This document shows, piece by piece, positions 8,101 through 15,748 of a stretch of 64,000 nucleotides of DNA. The notes beneath the pieces were generated by a model that did not search any database, was not told the origin of the DNA, and saw only the letters and a list, made by a program, of their open reading frames with translations. The DNA comes from UBA5069 sp964560495 (GTDB lineage: Bacteria; Chloroflexota; Anaerolineae; Caldilineales; Caldilineaceae), in the NCBI GenBank assembly GCA_964560495.1, contig CAZLMM010000006.1, positions 1-64,000 on the forward strand. The letters run 5' to 3'. The position numbers and the translations under genes are program-made. Position 1 is the stretch's first letter, and the number at the start of each line of letters is the position of its first letter.

Positions 8101-11100
8101 ATACGCCGAAACGAGCACTGCTTACGACACATTCGGTCGCCCGACGAGCATGACCGACGCCCGAGGCAAAACCACCAGCACCACCTATCACCCCTTCTAC
8201 GGCTATGCAACCAGCGTGACCAACGCGCTGGGGCACGTGGTGAGCACAGTCAGCGACCCGGCTTGGGGCGTCCCGACCCAGCTCACAGACGCCAATGGCA
8301 AGCTGACCGAACTGGAATATGACGGCTATGGCCGGCTGCGCAAGGTCTGGCTGCCCAGCGAGAACAAGGCCAGCGAGCCGGCCAGCCTGGAGTTTGTCTA
8401 CGACGCAGCGGCGCGCCCGGCCTGGGTGCAGAGCCGCACGCTGCGGGTCAAGGCCAGCGGCGCCTATCTGGAAAACTGGCAGTATGTGGATGGCTTTGGC
8501 CGAGGCATCCAGAGCCAGACGCCTTCGGCCACAGGCGGTCAGCGCATCGTCAGCAGCCAGCAGTACAACGCCCTGGGGCAGCTCCTCCACCAGAGCAGCC
8601 CCTACGACCTGAGCGGAGCGGCCGGCTCTGGCTATGTGGCGCCGCTGTGGAGCACGGTCGCCAACTATCGGCGCTTTGGCTACGACGAACTGGGCAACCA
8701 GACGCTGAGCGAGAGCAAATCGCAGAGCAGCGTGTTGTGGTCGAGCAGTGCGCTTTACGACGGCTGGCAGCGCCAGACCACCGACGCCAATGGCCGGCGC
8801 ACGGACTTCGAGCAGAACGCCTTCGGCCAGTTGACGAAGGTCACCGAATACAACGTGGGCAGTACCGCTCAGGCGACCAATTACACCTACGATCTACGAG
8901 GCGGCTTGACCGGCGTGACTGATGCCGTTGGCAATTTCACCAACATGAGCTACGACCTGTTGGGACGCAAGACGGCGATGAGCGACCCGGACATGGGCAG
9001 TTGGCTCTATCAGTACGACGCCAACGGCAATCTGACCGGTCAACGCGATGCGCGTGGGCTGTGGCTGTACATGAGCTATGACGACCTGAACCGGCTCACA
9101 ACCAAGCGCCAGGACGACCCGACCAGCGGCGCGCTGATTGCCGATTTCCTCTACGACGCGGTGGGTCAGAAGGGCTTGTTGAGCAAAAGCCGCAGCTACA
9201 CAGCCGAGGGTGTGGTGGAGGTGCAGAACCTGGCCTACGACGCCCGCAACCGTCCGACGCAGCAGCAGTGGGTTGCACCCGGTGCGGGCGGCGGGACGTT
9301 CCGCATGGACGCCAGCTTCGACGAGGCCGACCGTAAGACCAGCCTGACCTATCCGGGCGGCAACGCCGGGCAGAGTGGTGAAGTGGTCAGCTACCAGTAC
9401 AACGCAGTGGGACAGTTGGTCAGTGTGTCAGGCTTGGGCGGCATCCAGTATGTGAGCAGCGCCAGTTACAATGCCCAGGGGCAGATCACGCAACTGGTCA
9501 ACGAGAACCCTTCGGCAGGCTCAGGGCAGGCTGGCTCGAACGGTCTGACCCGCCAGTGGAGTTACGAAACCAACACGCTGCGCCTGAGCGTCATGCGGGC
9601 CGGGACAGCCGCCCCCTTCGAGAATCTGCAAAAGCTGAGCTACGGCTATGACAACGCCGGCAACATCACCACGTTGACGGACGGGACGAACGCCGGCCAG
9701 GCGCAGAGTTTTGGCTACGACTGGCTCAACCGGTTGACCAGCGCCTCGACCAACGCTGCGGGCGTCGGCCAATACGACCACAGCTACACGTATGACGCCA
9801 TTGGCAACATCACCAACTTCGCCGGCGCTGCCTACACCTACGGCGATCCTGCACACAAACACGCCGTCACCGCCGCCTTTGGCAACAGCTATGGCTACGA
9901 CGCCAATGGCAATCAGACCAGCCGGACGATTGGCGGGGTCACTTACATCTTCGCCTACGACTACGAAAACCGTCTGACGAGCATCGCCGGCGCTGGCGTG
10001 AGCGCCACATTCCTCTACGACGCCGACGGTCAGCGGGTGAAGGGCACGGTCAACGGCGTGACGACGGTCTACATCGCCGGAGTGTACGAATGGCAGAATG
10101 GCGCAACCACGCTCTACTACGAAGGCAACGCGATGCGCCGCAGCGGCTACGCCAGCGACAACGGCGTGTTCTATCTGCTGCAAGACCACCTCAAGTCCAG
10201 CAGCGCCTTCGTGACCCAGAGTGGGACGATTGTCAACCGCAACTACTTCTATCCCTTCGGTGGGAATCGGGGTGGTGCAGCCTTCAGTTCGTTGACTGCC
10301 AAGCGATTCACCGGGCAGTACCACGAGTCTGCGCTGCCCGGCGGCGAGGGGCTGAGTTACTACGGAGCGAGGTGGTACGATGCGAAGTTGGGGAGGTTCT
10401 TGACACCAGATAGCATCGTGCCCAATCCCAGCAATCCTCAAGACCTCAATCGCTTCAGTTACGTAAGGAACAATCCACTGACTTGGAGTGATCCATCAGG
10501 CCACGAGCCGTGCCCAGGCGGCTCATGGAGTAATTGCCTTCCGCCTTCGCCCAAGAACACAAGACTTGCAAGTGGCCCGCTTTATCGACTACAGGCGCAG
10601 TATTACCAACAAGGTGTTTCATGGGGTGATCTCCCTGGTGAAGTACGCGCCTATTTGCGTTCGCATGGAATTACATCCGGTCTGTATGCTGATTGCTGTG
10701 GCAATGCCAGAGCGCAGACCGGTTGGAAAGACCCGGCAACGATAGCTGCATCTGTGGTTGGTGGGTGGCGATTGGGATCAGCAGTGCTGCCGAAAGTTTT
10801 AGTATGGTTGAGCCGGGTTACCGGGATCGCTTGTGGTGATGGCGATTGTGGCAACGAAGTATCAACACTTCAGCGCGCCGTTGATCAAGGTATTCAGTCA
10901 ATCAGAGATGGTATTGGTCGTGGATACCGTTCGTTCAATTCCTTCAAGTATTACGAAGGAGCCGCTGGACAAGGATATGATTGGCATCATATCGTCGAAC
11001 AAACCCCACAAAATGTGATTAGGTTTGGTGGGCAGGCTATTCATAACACCAATAACATAATACGCCTCCCTGGTGGACCGGGTTCACTACACGCACAAAT

Positions 11101-11266
11101 ATCCAGCTACTACTCTTCAATAAGACCTGGTGTTACAGGTTCAGCGGAGTTGACTGTTCGTCAGTGGCTGAGTTCCCAAACATTTGAAGAACAGTGGAGG
11201 TTTGGCACCGATATTATTATTCAATTGAGCGGAGAGCATTATCTCATCGAGCGATTTGGGAGATAA
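5135..11266 (+). CDS. Secreted Rhs/YD-repeat polymorphic toxin with SpvB-like N-terminus and HNH-type nuclease tip
   Basis: 2,043 residues from the ATG at 5135, chosen because it opens a good signal peptide (MNSHFCQRRTLSAVVLLAVLLQ to about residue 34). An Ala-rich region ends in QRSYLPLIASG. A SpvB/TcaC-like segment follows (about residues 275-490; YPIALPPAAGG, LSYDSGG, WVGLGWSLESG), then YD repeats and the Rhs shell (about 890-1720). The conserved core end is GLSYYGARWYDAKLGRFLTP ... DPSGH (about 1788). The 255-residue tip is lower in GC and carries YDWHHIVEQ and downstream Asn/His residues, an HNH/endonuclease VII-like signature. Rhs shells enclose and deliver such tips to neighbouring cells. 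An immunity gene follows after 3 nt. Two in-frame copies of a dispersed repeat encode PSAGSGQAG. An in-frame start at 5096 would bury the signal peptide. Confidence 0.88.
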   Translation: MNSHFCQRRTLSAVVLLAVLLQLVSGAMPASLLAAPRTGTIASTASARLADPSRLAPPPDVYGHSTLTMRETVVVQSEPGVAPGDGVVQVWVTPAAPALAALASAGAVTLLPAEQARSLSLVGMAFRLPAEVQASASGAPDLHIAIDYAGVADAYGGSFAERLTLYRVTPCAVENAEPCQNWQALAGVNDPQAQRLTVDLSASVEAAGWSPQPVAPEDGMAAPLVDSTLTQRSYLPLIASGDEPPTVEEELYVLAAAASSQQGSYKATPLTNVSDYQVSLATGAFQTGYPIALPPAAGGLAPGVALSYDSGGVDGMTTNKNNQPGWVGLGWSLESGYITRHLKTCGVSQAPGDLCLVGGVASTGDAYSIVLNGVASRLVQVSGNLYRLQNDPQWRVEKFSDGASGHPDAQEEYWLVTTPDGTKYRFGGEFTPVSEGGFDQNSVFYATVYNTNAAVCGSFSYDLCNKAWRWNLDRIEDANGNVVSYFYEVESNFYAARNDTRTLFRKEYVRAGNLSRIEYGRRVGMNSTPPTQVIFSTEERCEGACVWPTNYPDTPGDLTCGATGSCSQNAPTFWSRKRLATVTTQVFDQNTSAWRNVSRSDLAYNFPAPPNDGQGDASEKKLWLSSITQRPGDGSGGLPATSFGYTMLANRWDHNAAGVSALTMPRLSQLTTQLGGVVSVSYGQSHPCPGGGSYIRYPHDCFPAWFTNGSSSGWTLWNKWKVTQQSSSDSFSGNETQTLSFSYSAPTWHYSDDPALPDINSCTLCPTRHWNDFRGSEIVTVTDPSAGSGQAGAKTEHRFHRGMNGDRLGTAGGSFSASITLSDGGTRPDENWLAGQEVESRRLTATGGAKSRSVNWFTWTLTAGSGASGAHWLGTQKNESTLYATANKTSRSEFVYDSYGNVTRQILHGDTATTADDRNIERSYLTNTTVWIVDRPQWEKLWAGVGSGLAGAEQAYGQFAYDSLGFGVAPVKGNLTNLRSYWQVAPSSQYAETSTAYDTFGRPTSMTDARGKTTSTTYHPFYGYATSVTNALGHVVSTVSDPAWGVPTQLTDANGKLTELEYDGYGRLRKVWLPSENKASEPASLEFVYDAAARPAWVQSRTLRVKASGAYLENWQYVDGFGRGIQSQTPSATGGQRIVSSQQYNALGQLLHQSSPYDLSGAAGSGYVAPLWSTVANYRRFGYDELGNQTLSESKSQSSVLWSSSALYDGWQRQTTDANGRRTDFEQNAFGQLTKVTEYNVGSTAQATNYTYDLRGGLTGVTDAVGNFTNMSYDLLGRKTAMSDPDMGSWLYQYDANGNLTGQRDARGLWLYMSYDDLNRLTTKRQDDPTSGALIADFLYDAVGQKGLLSKSRSYTAEGVVEVQNLAYDARNRPTQQQWVAPGAGGGTFRMDASFDEADRKTSLTYPGGNAGQSGEVVSYQYNAVGQLVSVSGLGGIQYVSSASYNAQGQITQLVNENPSAGSGQAGSNGLTRQWSYETNTLRLSVMRAGTAAPFENLQKLSYGYDNAGNITTLTDGTNAGQAQSFGYDWLNRLTSASTNAAGVGQYDHSYTYDAIGNITNFAGAAYTYGDPAHKHAVTAAFGNSYGYDANGNQTSRTIGGVTYIFAYDYENRLTSIAGAGVSATFLYDADGQRVKGTVNGVTTVYIAGVYEWQNGATTLYYEGNAMRRSGYASDNGVFYLLQDHLKSSSAFVTQSGTIVNRNYFYPFGGNRGGAAFSSLTAKRFTGQYHESALPGGEGLSYYGARWYDAKLGRFLTPDSIVPNPSNPQDLNRFSYVRNNPLTWSDPSGHEPCPGGSWSNCLPPSPKNTRLASGPLYRLQAQYYQQGVSWGDLPGEVRAYLRSHGITSGLYADCCGNARAQTGWKDPATIAASVVGGWRLGSAVLPKVLVWLSRVTGIACGDGDCGNEVSTLQRAVDQGIQSIRDGIGRGYRSFNSFKYYEGAAGQGYDWHHIVEQTPQNVIRFGGQAIHNTNNIIRLPGGPGSLHAQISSYYSSIRPGVTGSAELTVRQWLSSQTFEEQWRFGTDIIIQLSGEHYLIERFGR
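7482..7510 (+). repeat. Dispersed 29-bp repeat inserted in frame in the Rhs gene, copy 1
   Basis: The 29-bp string starting ACCCTTCGGCAGGCTCAGGG is identical to 9507-9535. Both are read in the same frame as PSAGSGQAG. The partial CCCT..AGGG symmetry resembles palindromic repeats dispersed in Chloroflexota genomes. It interrupts an otherwise ordinary YD-shell segment. Confidence 0.8.
9507..9535 (+). repeat. Dispersed 29-bp repeat inserted in frame in the Rhs gene, copy 2
   Basis: Identical over 29 bp to 7482-7510 and in the same reading frame (PSAGSGQAG). The flanks of the two copies are unrelated, so this is element insertion rather than duplication of a shell segment. Confidence 0.8.
9700..10400 (+). 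repeat. Rhs core-end direct repeat, copy 1
   Basis: This stretch, encoding the last YD repeats and the core end, recurs almost unchanged at about 11645-12345 (offset 1,945 bp). It recurs in shortened, more diverged form from about 13637 (a further 1,864 bp). Such repeats are the homology used when Rhs genes swap C-terminal tips. Confidence 0.88.
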
Positions 11267-11269
11267 CCT

Positions 11270-11626
11270 ATGGTCGATGAGGCAGAACTCCAGCAATTGA
11301 TCAACCAGTTTGCCCTTTGTTCGCGTGAGCATCACACTGCTACGGTTAGCGGAAACTGGAAGGAAGTTAATCGAAACGCAAGGTGCCTCTCAGAAATGCA
11401 TAAAGCTTTAGTTGCGTTAGGAGATCCAGGGAGACAAGCCTTATTAACTTTGGTATCTGATACGGATGCATCTGTTAGGTTAATGGCAGCCACGTTCTCA
11501 CTTGGATATGCGCCTGATCTTTGTGTCCAGGTATTACAGAATCTTGCGACTTACCCAGGTCTTTTAGGATTTGACGCCAAACAGACGATCAAGAGATGGA
11601 AAGGTGGTTCTTGGCAACTTGCATGA
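11270..11626 (+). CDS. DUF2019-type immunity protein for the Rhs nuclease tip
   Basis: 118 residues, all-helical and HEAT-like in pattern. LINQFALCSREHHTATVSGNWKEVNR, then MHKALVALGDPGRQALLTLVS, DASVRLMAATFSLGYAPD and GFDAKQTIKRWKGG match the DUF2019 family as I know it. That family is often found beside polymorphic toxins. The ATG lies 3 nt after the Rhs stop, so it is translationally linked to its cognate toxin and would protect the producing cell. Its base composition is as AT-rich as the toxin tip and unlike the Rhs shell, so tip and immunity gene were probably acquired together. Confidence 0.82.
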   Translation: MVDEAELQQLINQFALCSREHHTATVSGNWKEVNRNARCLSEMHKALVALGDPGRQALLTLVSDTDASVRLMAATFSLGYAPDLCVQVLQNLATYPGLLGFDAKQTIKRWKGGSWQLA

Positions 11627-13151
11627 ATGCACGAACAGCAACCAGACGCAGAGTTTCGGCTACGACTGGCTCAACCGACTCACTTCGGCTTCCACGGATG
11701 CGACGGGCGTGGGGCAGTACAATCACAGCTACAGCTATGACGCCGTTGGCAACATCACAAGTTTTGCCGGTAACGCCTACACCTACGGCGACCCGGCGCA
11801 CAAACACGCCGTCACCGCCGCCTTTGGCAATAGTTACGCCTATGATGCCAATGGCAATCAGACCAGCCGGACGATTGGCGGGGTCACTTACATCTTCGCC
11901 TACGACTACGAAAACCGTCTGACGAGCATCGCCGGCGCTGGCGTGAGCGCCACATTCCTCTACGACGCCGACGGTCAGCGGGTGAAGGGCACGGTCAACG
12001 GCGTGACGACGGTCTACATCGCCGGAGTGTACGAATGGCAGAATGGCGCAACCACGCTCTACTACGAAGGCAACGCGATGCGCCGCAGCGGCTACGCCAG
12101 CGACAACGGCGTGTTCTATCTGCTGCAAGACCACCTCAAGTCCAGCAGCGCCTTCGTGACCCAGAGTGGGACGATTGTCAACCGCAACTACTTCTATCCC
12201 TTCGGTGGGAATCGGGGTGGTGCAGCCTTCAGTTCGTTGACTACCAAGCGGTTCACCGGGCAGTATCACGAGGCGAGTCTGCCGGGTGGCGAGGGGCTGA
12301 GTTACTACGGGGCCAGGTGGTACGATGCGAAGTTGGCAAGATTCCTGACGCCGGATAGCATTGTGCCTGACACAGCGAATCCTCAAGATTGGAACCGCTA
12401 CACTTACGTCCGCAACAACCCGGCCAAACTTATCGATCACAGCGGCCACTGCCCGACGCCGCCCCAAGAGATGGGCGCGACGATCTGTATTGCGTTGTTC
12501 ATCAAGCCGCCTTCCATATCCGCTGCTCCTGGCATCACGGTGCATGGCGATGGACGAGACTTCAGCAGAAATAGCGCCCCCTCTGCCTCGCGGGGCTATG
12601 CATGGATTAGCCTCGACACCGGAGAAATCAGAACTCACATGAATGATTCCGGCTATCATCTCCCGGCGTGGCGCTCCGCTCCGTTTCCGGCTGATTCAGT
12701 GCCGATGTCGCCCATTCGAGCGCCCAGTGGAACGACAGTTCAGTGGTTCAAGCCCAGTGACAAAAACACGTGGGAAGTCAAGCGAGCAGCGAATGGCGCA
12801 ATCCAAGTGCGCTATGATCTGGTCATCTCTGGCCCTCTCGACTGGTCAGGCGCTGCACCTCACATCAACGGCGAGATGACCTTGCGCCAGGTGAGCAAGG
12901 GGAGGTTCACCTATAGCTTCGTCAGAGATGGCTTCCCGTGGGCTGAAGCCTACTATCACGATGGCAAGGGCAACGTCAGTACCATCTTCCGCGACCCAGC
13001 TGTGCGCGCCAATCCACACGATCTGTTTGCCATTGAGCCAAACATAGGCTTTCCACGAATGGTCACAAGACTCCTTGGTGGGTTAACTAACGGAAACCCA
13101 TTAATTAGCAGAACCCCTGATCCGGCATGTTTTCCTGGCCGTCCGTGTTAG
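11571..13151 (+). CDS. Displaced Rhs C-terminal cassette 2 with unrecognised toxin tip
   Basis: The open frame starts inside the immunity gene, but Rhs homology begins only at about 11640 (QTQSFGYDWLNRL). It has neither a signal peptide nor a credible start of its own, so it is probably a silent tip cassette that can be joined to the full-length Rhs gene by recombination. About 230 codons are nearly identical to the end of that gene. After the core end (IDHSGH, about 12445) comes a tip of about 230 residues with VHGDGRDFSRNSAPSASRGY, WISLDTGEIRTHMNDSGYH and a C-terminal Cys-Phe-Pro-Gly-Arg-Pro-Cys. I do not recognise the tip; the paired Cys residues suggest a secreted, disulphide-bonded domain. 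A small membrane protein gene overlaps its 3' end. Confidence 0.7.
   Translation: MTPNRRSRDGKVVLGNLHECTNSNQTQSFGYDWLNRLTSASTDATGVGQYNHSYSYDAVGNITSFAGNAYTYGDPAHKHAVTAAFGNSYAYDANGNQTSRTIGGVTYIFAYDYENRLTSIAGAGVSATFLYDADGQRVKGTVNGVTTVYIAGVYEWQNGATTLYYEGNAMRRSGYASDNGVFYLLQDHLKSSSAFVTQSGTIVNRNYFYPFGGNRGGAAFSSLTTKRFTGQYHEASLPGGEGLSYYGARWYDAKLARFLTPDSIVPDTANPQDWNRYTYVRNNPAKLIDHSGHCPTPPQEMGATICIALFIKPPSISAAPGITVHGDGRDFSRNSAPSASRGYAWISLDTGEIRTHMNDSGYHLPAWRSAPFPADSVPMSPIRAPSGTTVQWFKPSDKNTWEVKRAANGAIQVRYDLVISGPLDWSGAAPHINGEMTLRQVSKGRFTYSFVRDGFPWAEAYYHDGKGNVSTIFRDPAVRANPHDLFAIEPNIGFPRMVTRLLGGLTNGNPLISRTPDPACFPGRPC
11645..12345 (+). repeat. Rhs core-end direct repeat, copy 2
   Basis: Nearly identical to 9700-10400, with long exact stretches such as the segment coding for the residues around GVYEWQNGATTLYYEGNAMR. 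It diverges sharply after the core end, where the second toxin tip begins. Confidence 0.88.
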
Positions 13152-13591
13152 GTAGGGGAAACAGCGCCGTGAAAACTACGAGAAATGTACAGCATCTGAT
13201 AGCAGGTATCACTGGAGCGATGTCTGCAAGTTTTGGCATCCTGATGTGTCTGGCATTTGGATTCACATTTGGCGATTTTGTTGTAACTTGGCTCACCTAT
13301 ATCGCACTGGTACCAATTGTTCTCGGTGGATCAGTAGGCATCCTTGTTGCGCGCTCAATGAACGCTATTCGCCCGCTATGGACGTTTTGTTTAGCGGCGG
13401 TCAGCATGGCAGCAGGTGAATTTCTTGGCGCCTACATCGTCTACATTCTTGACTTTTCTATGGAGACTACTCTATTTCGATTGTCGACCTTGTTAGCTCG
13501 ATTCGCAATGGGAGTGACCGTTGAGCTTCTGTTGTTCGGGCTCATGTTCGTGTTGCACAATCTGACAGACAAAGATAGAACGGAGACATGA
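13127..13591 (+). CDS. Four-helix membrane protein, candidate immunity protein of cassette 2
   Basis: Up to 154 residues, starting at ATG 13127 (25-bp overlap with the cassette-2 tip) or at GTG 13169. Four hydrophobic segments are visible: LIAGITGAMSASFGILMCLAF, WLTYIALVPIVLGGSVGILVA, LWTFCLAAVSMAAGEFLGAYI and FAMGVTVELLLFGLMFVLH. Its place directly after a toxin tip, and a stop that overlaps the next cassette (ATGA at 13588), is the position of immunity genes in Rhs arrays. A membrane location would suit a tip acting at the envelope. I do not recognise the family; the role is inferred from position alone. Confidence 0.6.
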   Translation: MFSWPSVLGRGNSAVKTTRNVQHLIAGITGAMSASFGILMCLAFGFTFGDFVVTWLTYIALVPIVLGGSVGILVARSMNAIRPLWTFCLAAVSMAAGEFLGAYIVYILDFSMETTLFRLSTLLARFAMGVTVELLLFGLMFVLHNLTDKDRTET

Positions 13592-14658
13592 TCGCCACTC
13601 CGCACAGATTGGGCCATAGGTGCGACATCCCACGCGCCGCCTACACCTATGGCGATCCTGCGCACAAACACGCCGTGACCGCTGCCTTTGGCAACAGCTA
13701 TGGTTACGACGCCAATGGCAACCAGACCAGCCGGGCGGTTGGCGGGGTGACGCACACCTTCAGCTACGACTACGAAAACCGCCTGACGAGCATCAGCGGC
13801 AGCGGCGTGAGCGCCAGCTTCATCTACGACGCCGATGGTCAGCGGGTCAAGGGCACGGTCAATGGCGTCACCACCGTCTATGTAGCCGGAGTGTACGAGT
13901 GGCAAAATGGCGCAACCACGCTCTACTACGAGGGCAACGCCCTGCGCCGCACGGGGTATGCCAGCGACAACGGCGTGTTTTATCTTTTGCAGGATCACCT
14001 CAAGAGCAGCAGTACCCTGTTGACGCAGGGTGGTGTGGTCAACAGCCGCAACTACTTCTTCCCGTTTGGCGGCAACCGGGGCGGGACGACGTTCAGCGAG
14101 TTGACGACGAAGCGATTCACCGGCCAGTATCATGAGGCGAGTCTGCCTGGTGGGGAGGGGCTGAGTTACTACGGGGCGCGCTGGTATGATGCGCAGTTGG
14201 GGAGGTTCCTGAGTGCGGACACGATCGTGCCGGGGCCGGCGAATCCACAAGCATTCAATCGATACTCGTATGTGCTGAATTCGCCGACCGGGCTGGTTGA
14301 TCCGAGTGGGCATCTCCCCATGCGGGATTCGGGCGAGGGCGGCGACGCAACGTACAGAGCTGGCATGACCAGCTATCAGCTCAGCCTGGTCAAACGCTCC
14401 TCGACGAAATATGGCGTGCCCTGGCAAATCACTGCCGGTCTCCTCGAAGCAGAGATCCGCCTGGACACAAATTGGAAGGATACAGTCGACACCTGGGCCA
14501 TGCGTATGCTGCCCTTTCCACTGGCCTATGCCAAACGGCTCTCTCCCGTCCGACGACTCATGCGCACTGACTCGTCTGATTTCGGCCCTGGCATCGGCAA
14601 CATTCACGTATCGACTGCGGTCAAGGTTTCGCAATACATGGAAACTGTACTATCATGA
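13588..14658 (+). CDS. Displaced Rhs C-terminal cassette 3, truncated lysozyme-like tip
   Basis: After about 15 unrelated codons the frame joins Rhs sequence at about 13637 (AAYTYGDPAHKHAV) and runs through the core end (VDPSGH, about 14310). The remaining tip is only about 110 residues: YGVPWQITAGLLEAEIRLDT and later SSDFGPGIGNIHVSTAVKVSQ. The latter resembles the substrate-cleft loop of lysozyme or transglycosylase-like domains seen in other Rhs tips; this is a resemblance, not proof. The tip stops 25 bp before the phosphopantetheinyl transferase ATG, with no immunity gene, so its 3' end was probably lost when the lipid locus was rejoined. Like cassette 2 it has no signal peptide and is probably silent. 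Confidence 0.62.
   Translation: MIATPHRLGHRCDIPRAAYTYGDPAHKHAVTAAFGNSYGYDANGNQTSRAVGGVTHTFSYDYENRLTSISGSGVSASFIYDADGQRVKGTVNGVTTVYVAGVYEWQNGATTLYYEGNALRRTGYASDNGVFYLLQDHLKSSSTLLTQGGVVNSRNYFFPFGGNRGGTTFSELTTKRFTGQYHEASLPGGEGLSYYGARWYDAQLGRFLSADTIVPGPANPQAFNRYSYVLNSPTGLVDPSGHLPMRDSGEGGDATYRAGMTSYQLSLVKRSSTKYGVPWQITAGLLEAEIRLDTNWKDTVDTWAMRMLPFPLAYAKRLSPVRRLMRTDSSDFGPGIGNIHVSTAVKVSQYMETVLS
13637..14320 (+). repeat. Rhs core-end direct repeat, copy 3 (diverged)
   Basis: Same order and frame as copies 1 and 2 but with many substitutions, for example FIYDADGQ in place of FLYDADGQ. This is an older copy. It starts later than copy 2 (no SFGYDWLNRL part). Confidence 0.85.
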
Positions 14659-14683
14659 AATTCTCAGTAGATGGCTTGCCCAT

Positions 14684-15532
14684 ATGCCCGATATGATCCA
14701 TTGGCTCATTCAATCCTTCGACGACTGCCCGGAAATTCTGCGCCAGGACGCGACGCCCGCCTGGCTGAGCGATGACGAACGGCGACGGCTGGCCGGCTTT
14801 CGTGTGGAGAAGCGTCGCCAGGAATGGTTGTTGGGGCGCTGGACGGCCAAGAGATTGACGCAGACTGTTTTACGCGGAGATTTCCGTGAAGACGGCAACG
14901 ATGAATGGCCGCTGGACAGGCTGCTCGTTGCCGCTGACGCCAGCGGCGCTCCCTATGTCTCTCTACAAACAGAAGGACAACGACTCCCTTTTTCCCTTTC
15001 CATCAGCCACAGCCACGGCGTGGCCTTTTGCGCGATTGCGAGGACAAACGATGCTCACGACGATCCAGGAGCTACGCACGACCAATCACGAACTGCAAAC
15101 CAAACGCCAGACGCCGGCCAAGATGCAACCCAACATTCACGCCGAACCCATTGCGCGGTCGGCGCAGACATCGAGTTGGTCGAAGGCCGGACGGCGACGT
15201 TTGTGGTGGATTTTTTCACGCCCGCTGAGCAATCTGCGATAGTAACCGCTCCAGCGGAACAAAGAGACCTGCTGGCCACCGCCATTTGGAGCGCCAAAGA
15301 AGCCGTGCTCAAAGCCCTGCGCGAGGGGCTGCGGGTGGATACGCGGCTGGTGGAGTGTCTGATCGACCTGAGCGACCCGCCGCCGCAAGAGTGGACGCCC
15401 TTCCCGATTCGCGTGGACGAACGAACGATCAACCAGGCGGGGCAGCCCTCGTCATGGAGCGGTTGGTGGCGGATGGTTGAGGGGCGTTTCGTGTTGACGC
15501 TGGCGACAAGGTCATCGGTTGAGTTCTTGTGA
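14684..15532 (+). CDS. Sfp-type 4'-phosphopantetheinyl transferase
   Basis: 282 residues. Family motifs are clear: the N-terminal region FRVEKRRQEWLLGRWTAKRL, the metal-binding GADIELVEGR (about residue 165) and WSAKEAVLKALREGL (about 205). This class moves phosphopantetheine from CoA to carrier domains of type I synthases, and the upstream synthase is the obvious client. A low-complexity, hydrophilic insert rich in Asp, Gln and Thr sits just before GADIE. The ATG at 14684 is preferred; another in-frame ATG lies at 14693. The frame is open further upstream, but that part is out-of-frame Rhs sequence. Its start lies only 25 bp from the truncated Rhs cassette, so its native promoter was probably displaced. 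Confidence 0.88.
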   Translation: MPDMIHWLIQSFDDCPEILRQDATPAWLSDDERRRLAGFRVEKRRQEWLLGRWTAKRLTQTVLRGDFREDGNDEWPLDRLLVAADASGAPYVSLQTEGQRLPFSLSISHSHGVAFCAIARTNDAHDDPGATHDQSRTANQTPDAGQDATQHSRRTHCAVGADIELVEGRTATFVVDFFTPAEQSAIVTAPAEQRDLLATAIWSAKEAVLKALREGLRVDTRLVECLIDLSDPPPQEWTPFPIRVDERTINQAGQPSSWSGWWRMVEGRFVLTLATRSSVEFL

Positions 15533-15678
15533 CCACGCTCTGGCTTGGTCACGCAGCCGGGACGCTTTGCGTCCGGCAACATCGAAGTGTTGAAACTACG
15601 TTGCGACGCCGGAACGTCGTAGCAAAGAAAAGGTTTATCAACTGGATTTGCGCAAGTTACGGATTGTTCTTGCTAACG

Positions 15679-15695
15679 GCGGGTGAGACACCCGC
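15679..15695. repeat. Dispersed hairpin GCGGGTG-AGA-CACCCGC in the 15533-15748 spacer
   Basis: A perfect 7-bp stem with a 3-nt loop. It sits in a larger phrase ending GCGCTCCCAGG that recurs between genes in many high-GC genomes. The 216-bp spacer otherwise shows only diffuse partial repeats around GTCCGGCAAC and CGCCGGAACG. Confidence 0.5.
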
Positions 15696-15748
15696 GCTCC
15701 CAGGAAAGATTGCGTAAGTCCTGATCAAATGAAACGGAGGGATTTGCC

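Noticed and set aside
5558..8590. Long minus-strand frames opposite the Rhs gene
   Set aside because: Shadows of the YD repeats; the same translated phrases recur wherever the repeats recur (also 9521-10441 and 11589-12659), which tracks the plus-strand gene.
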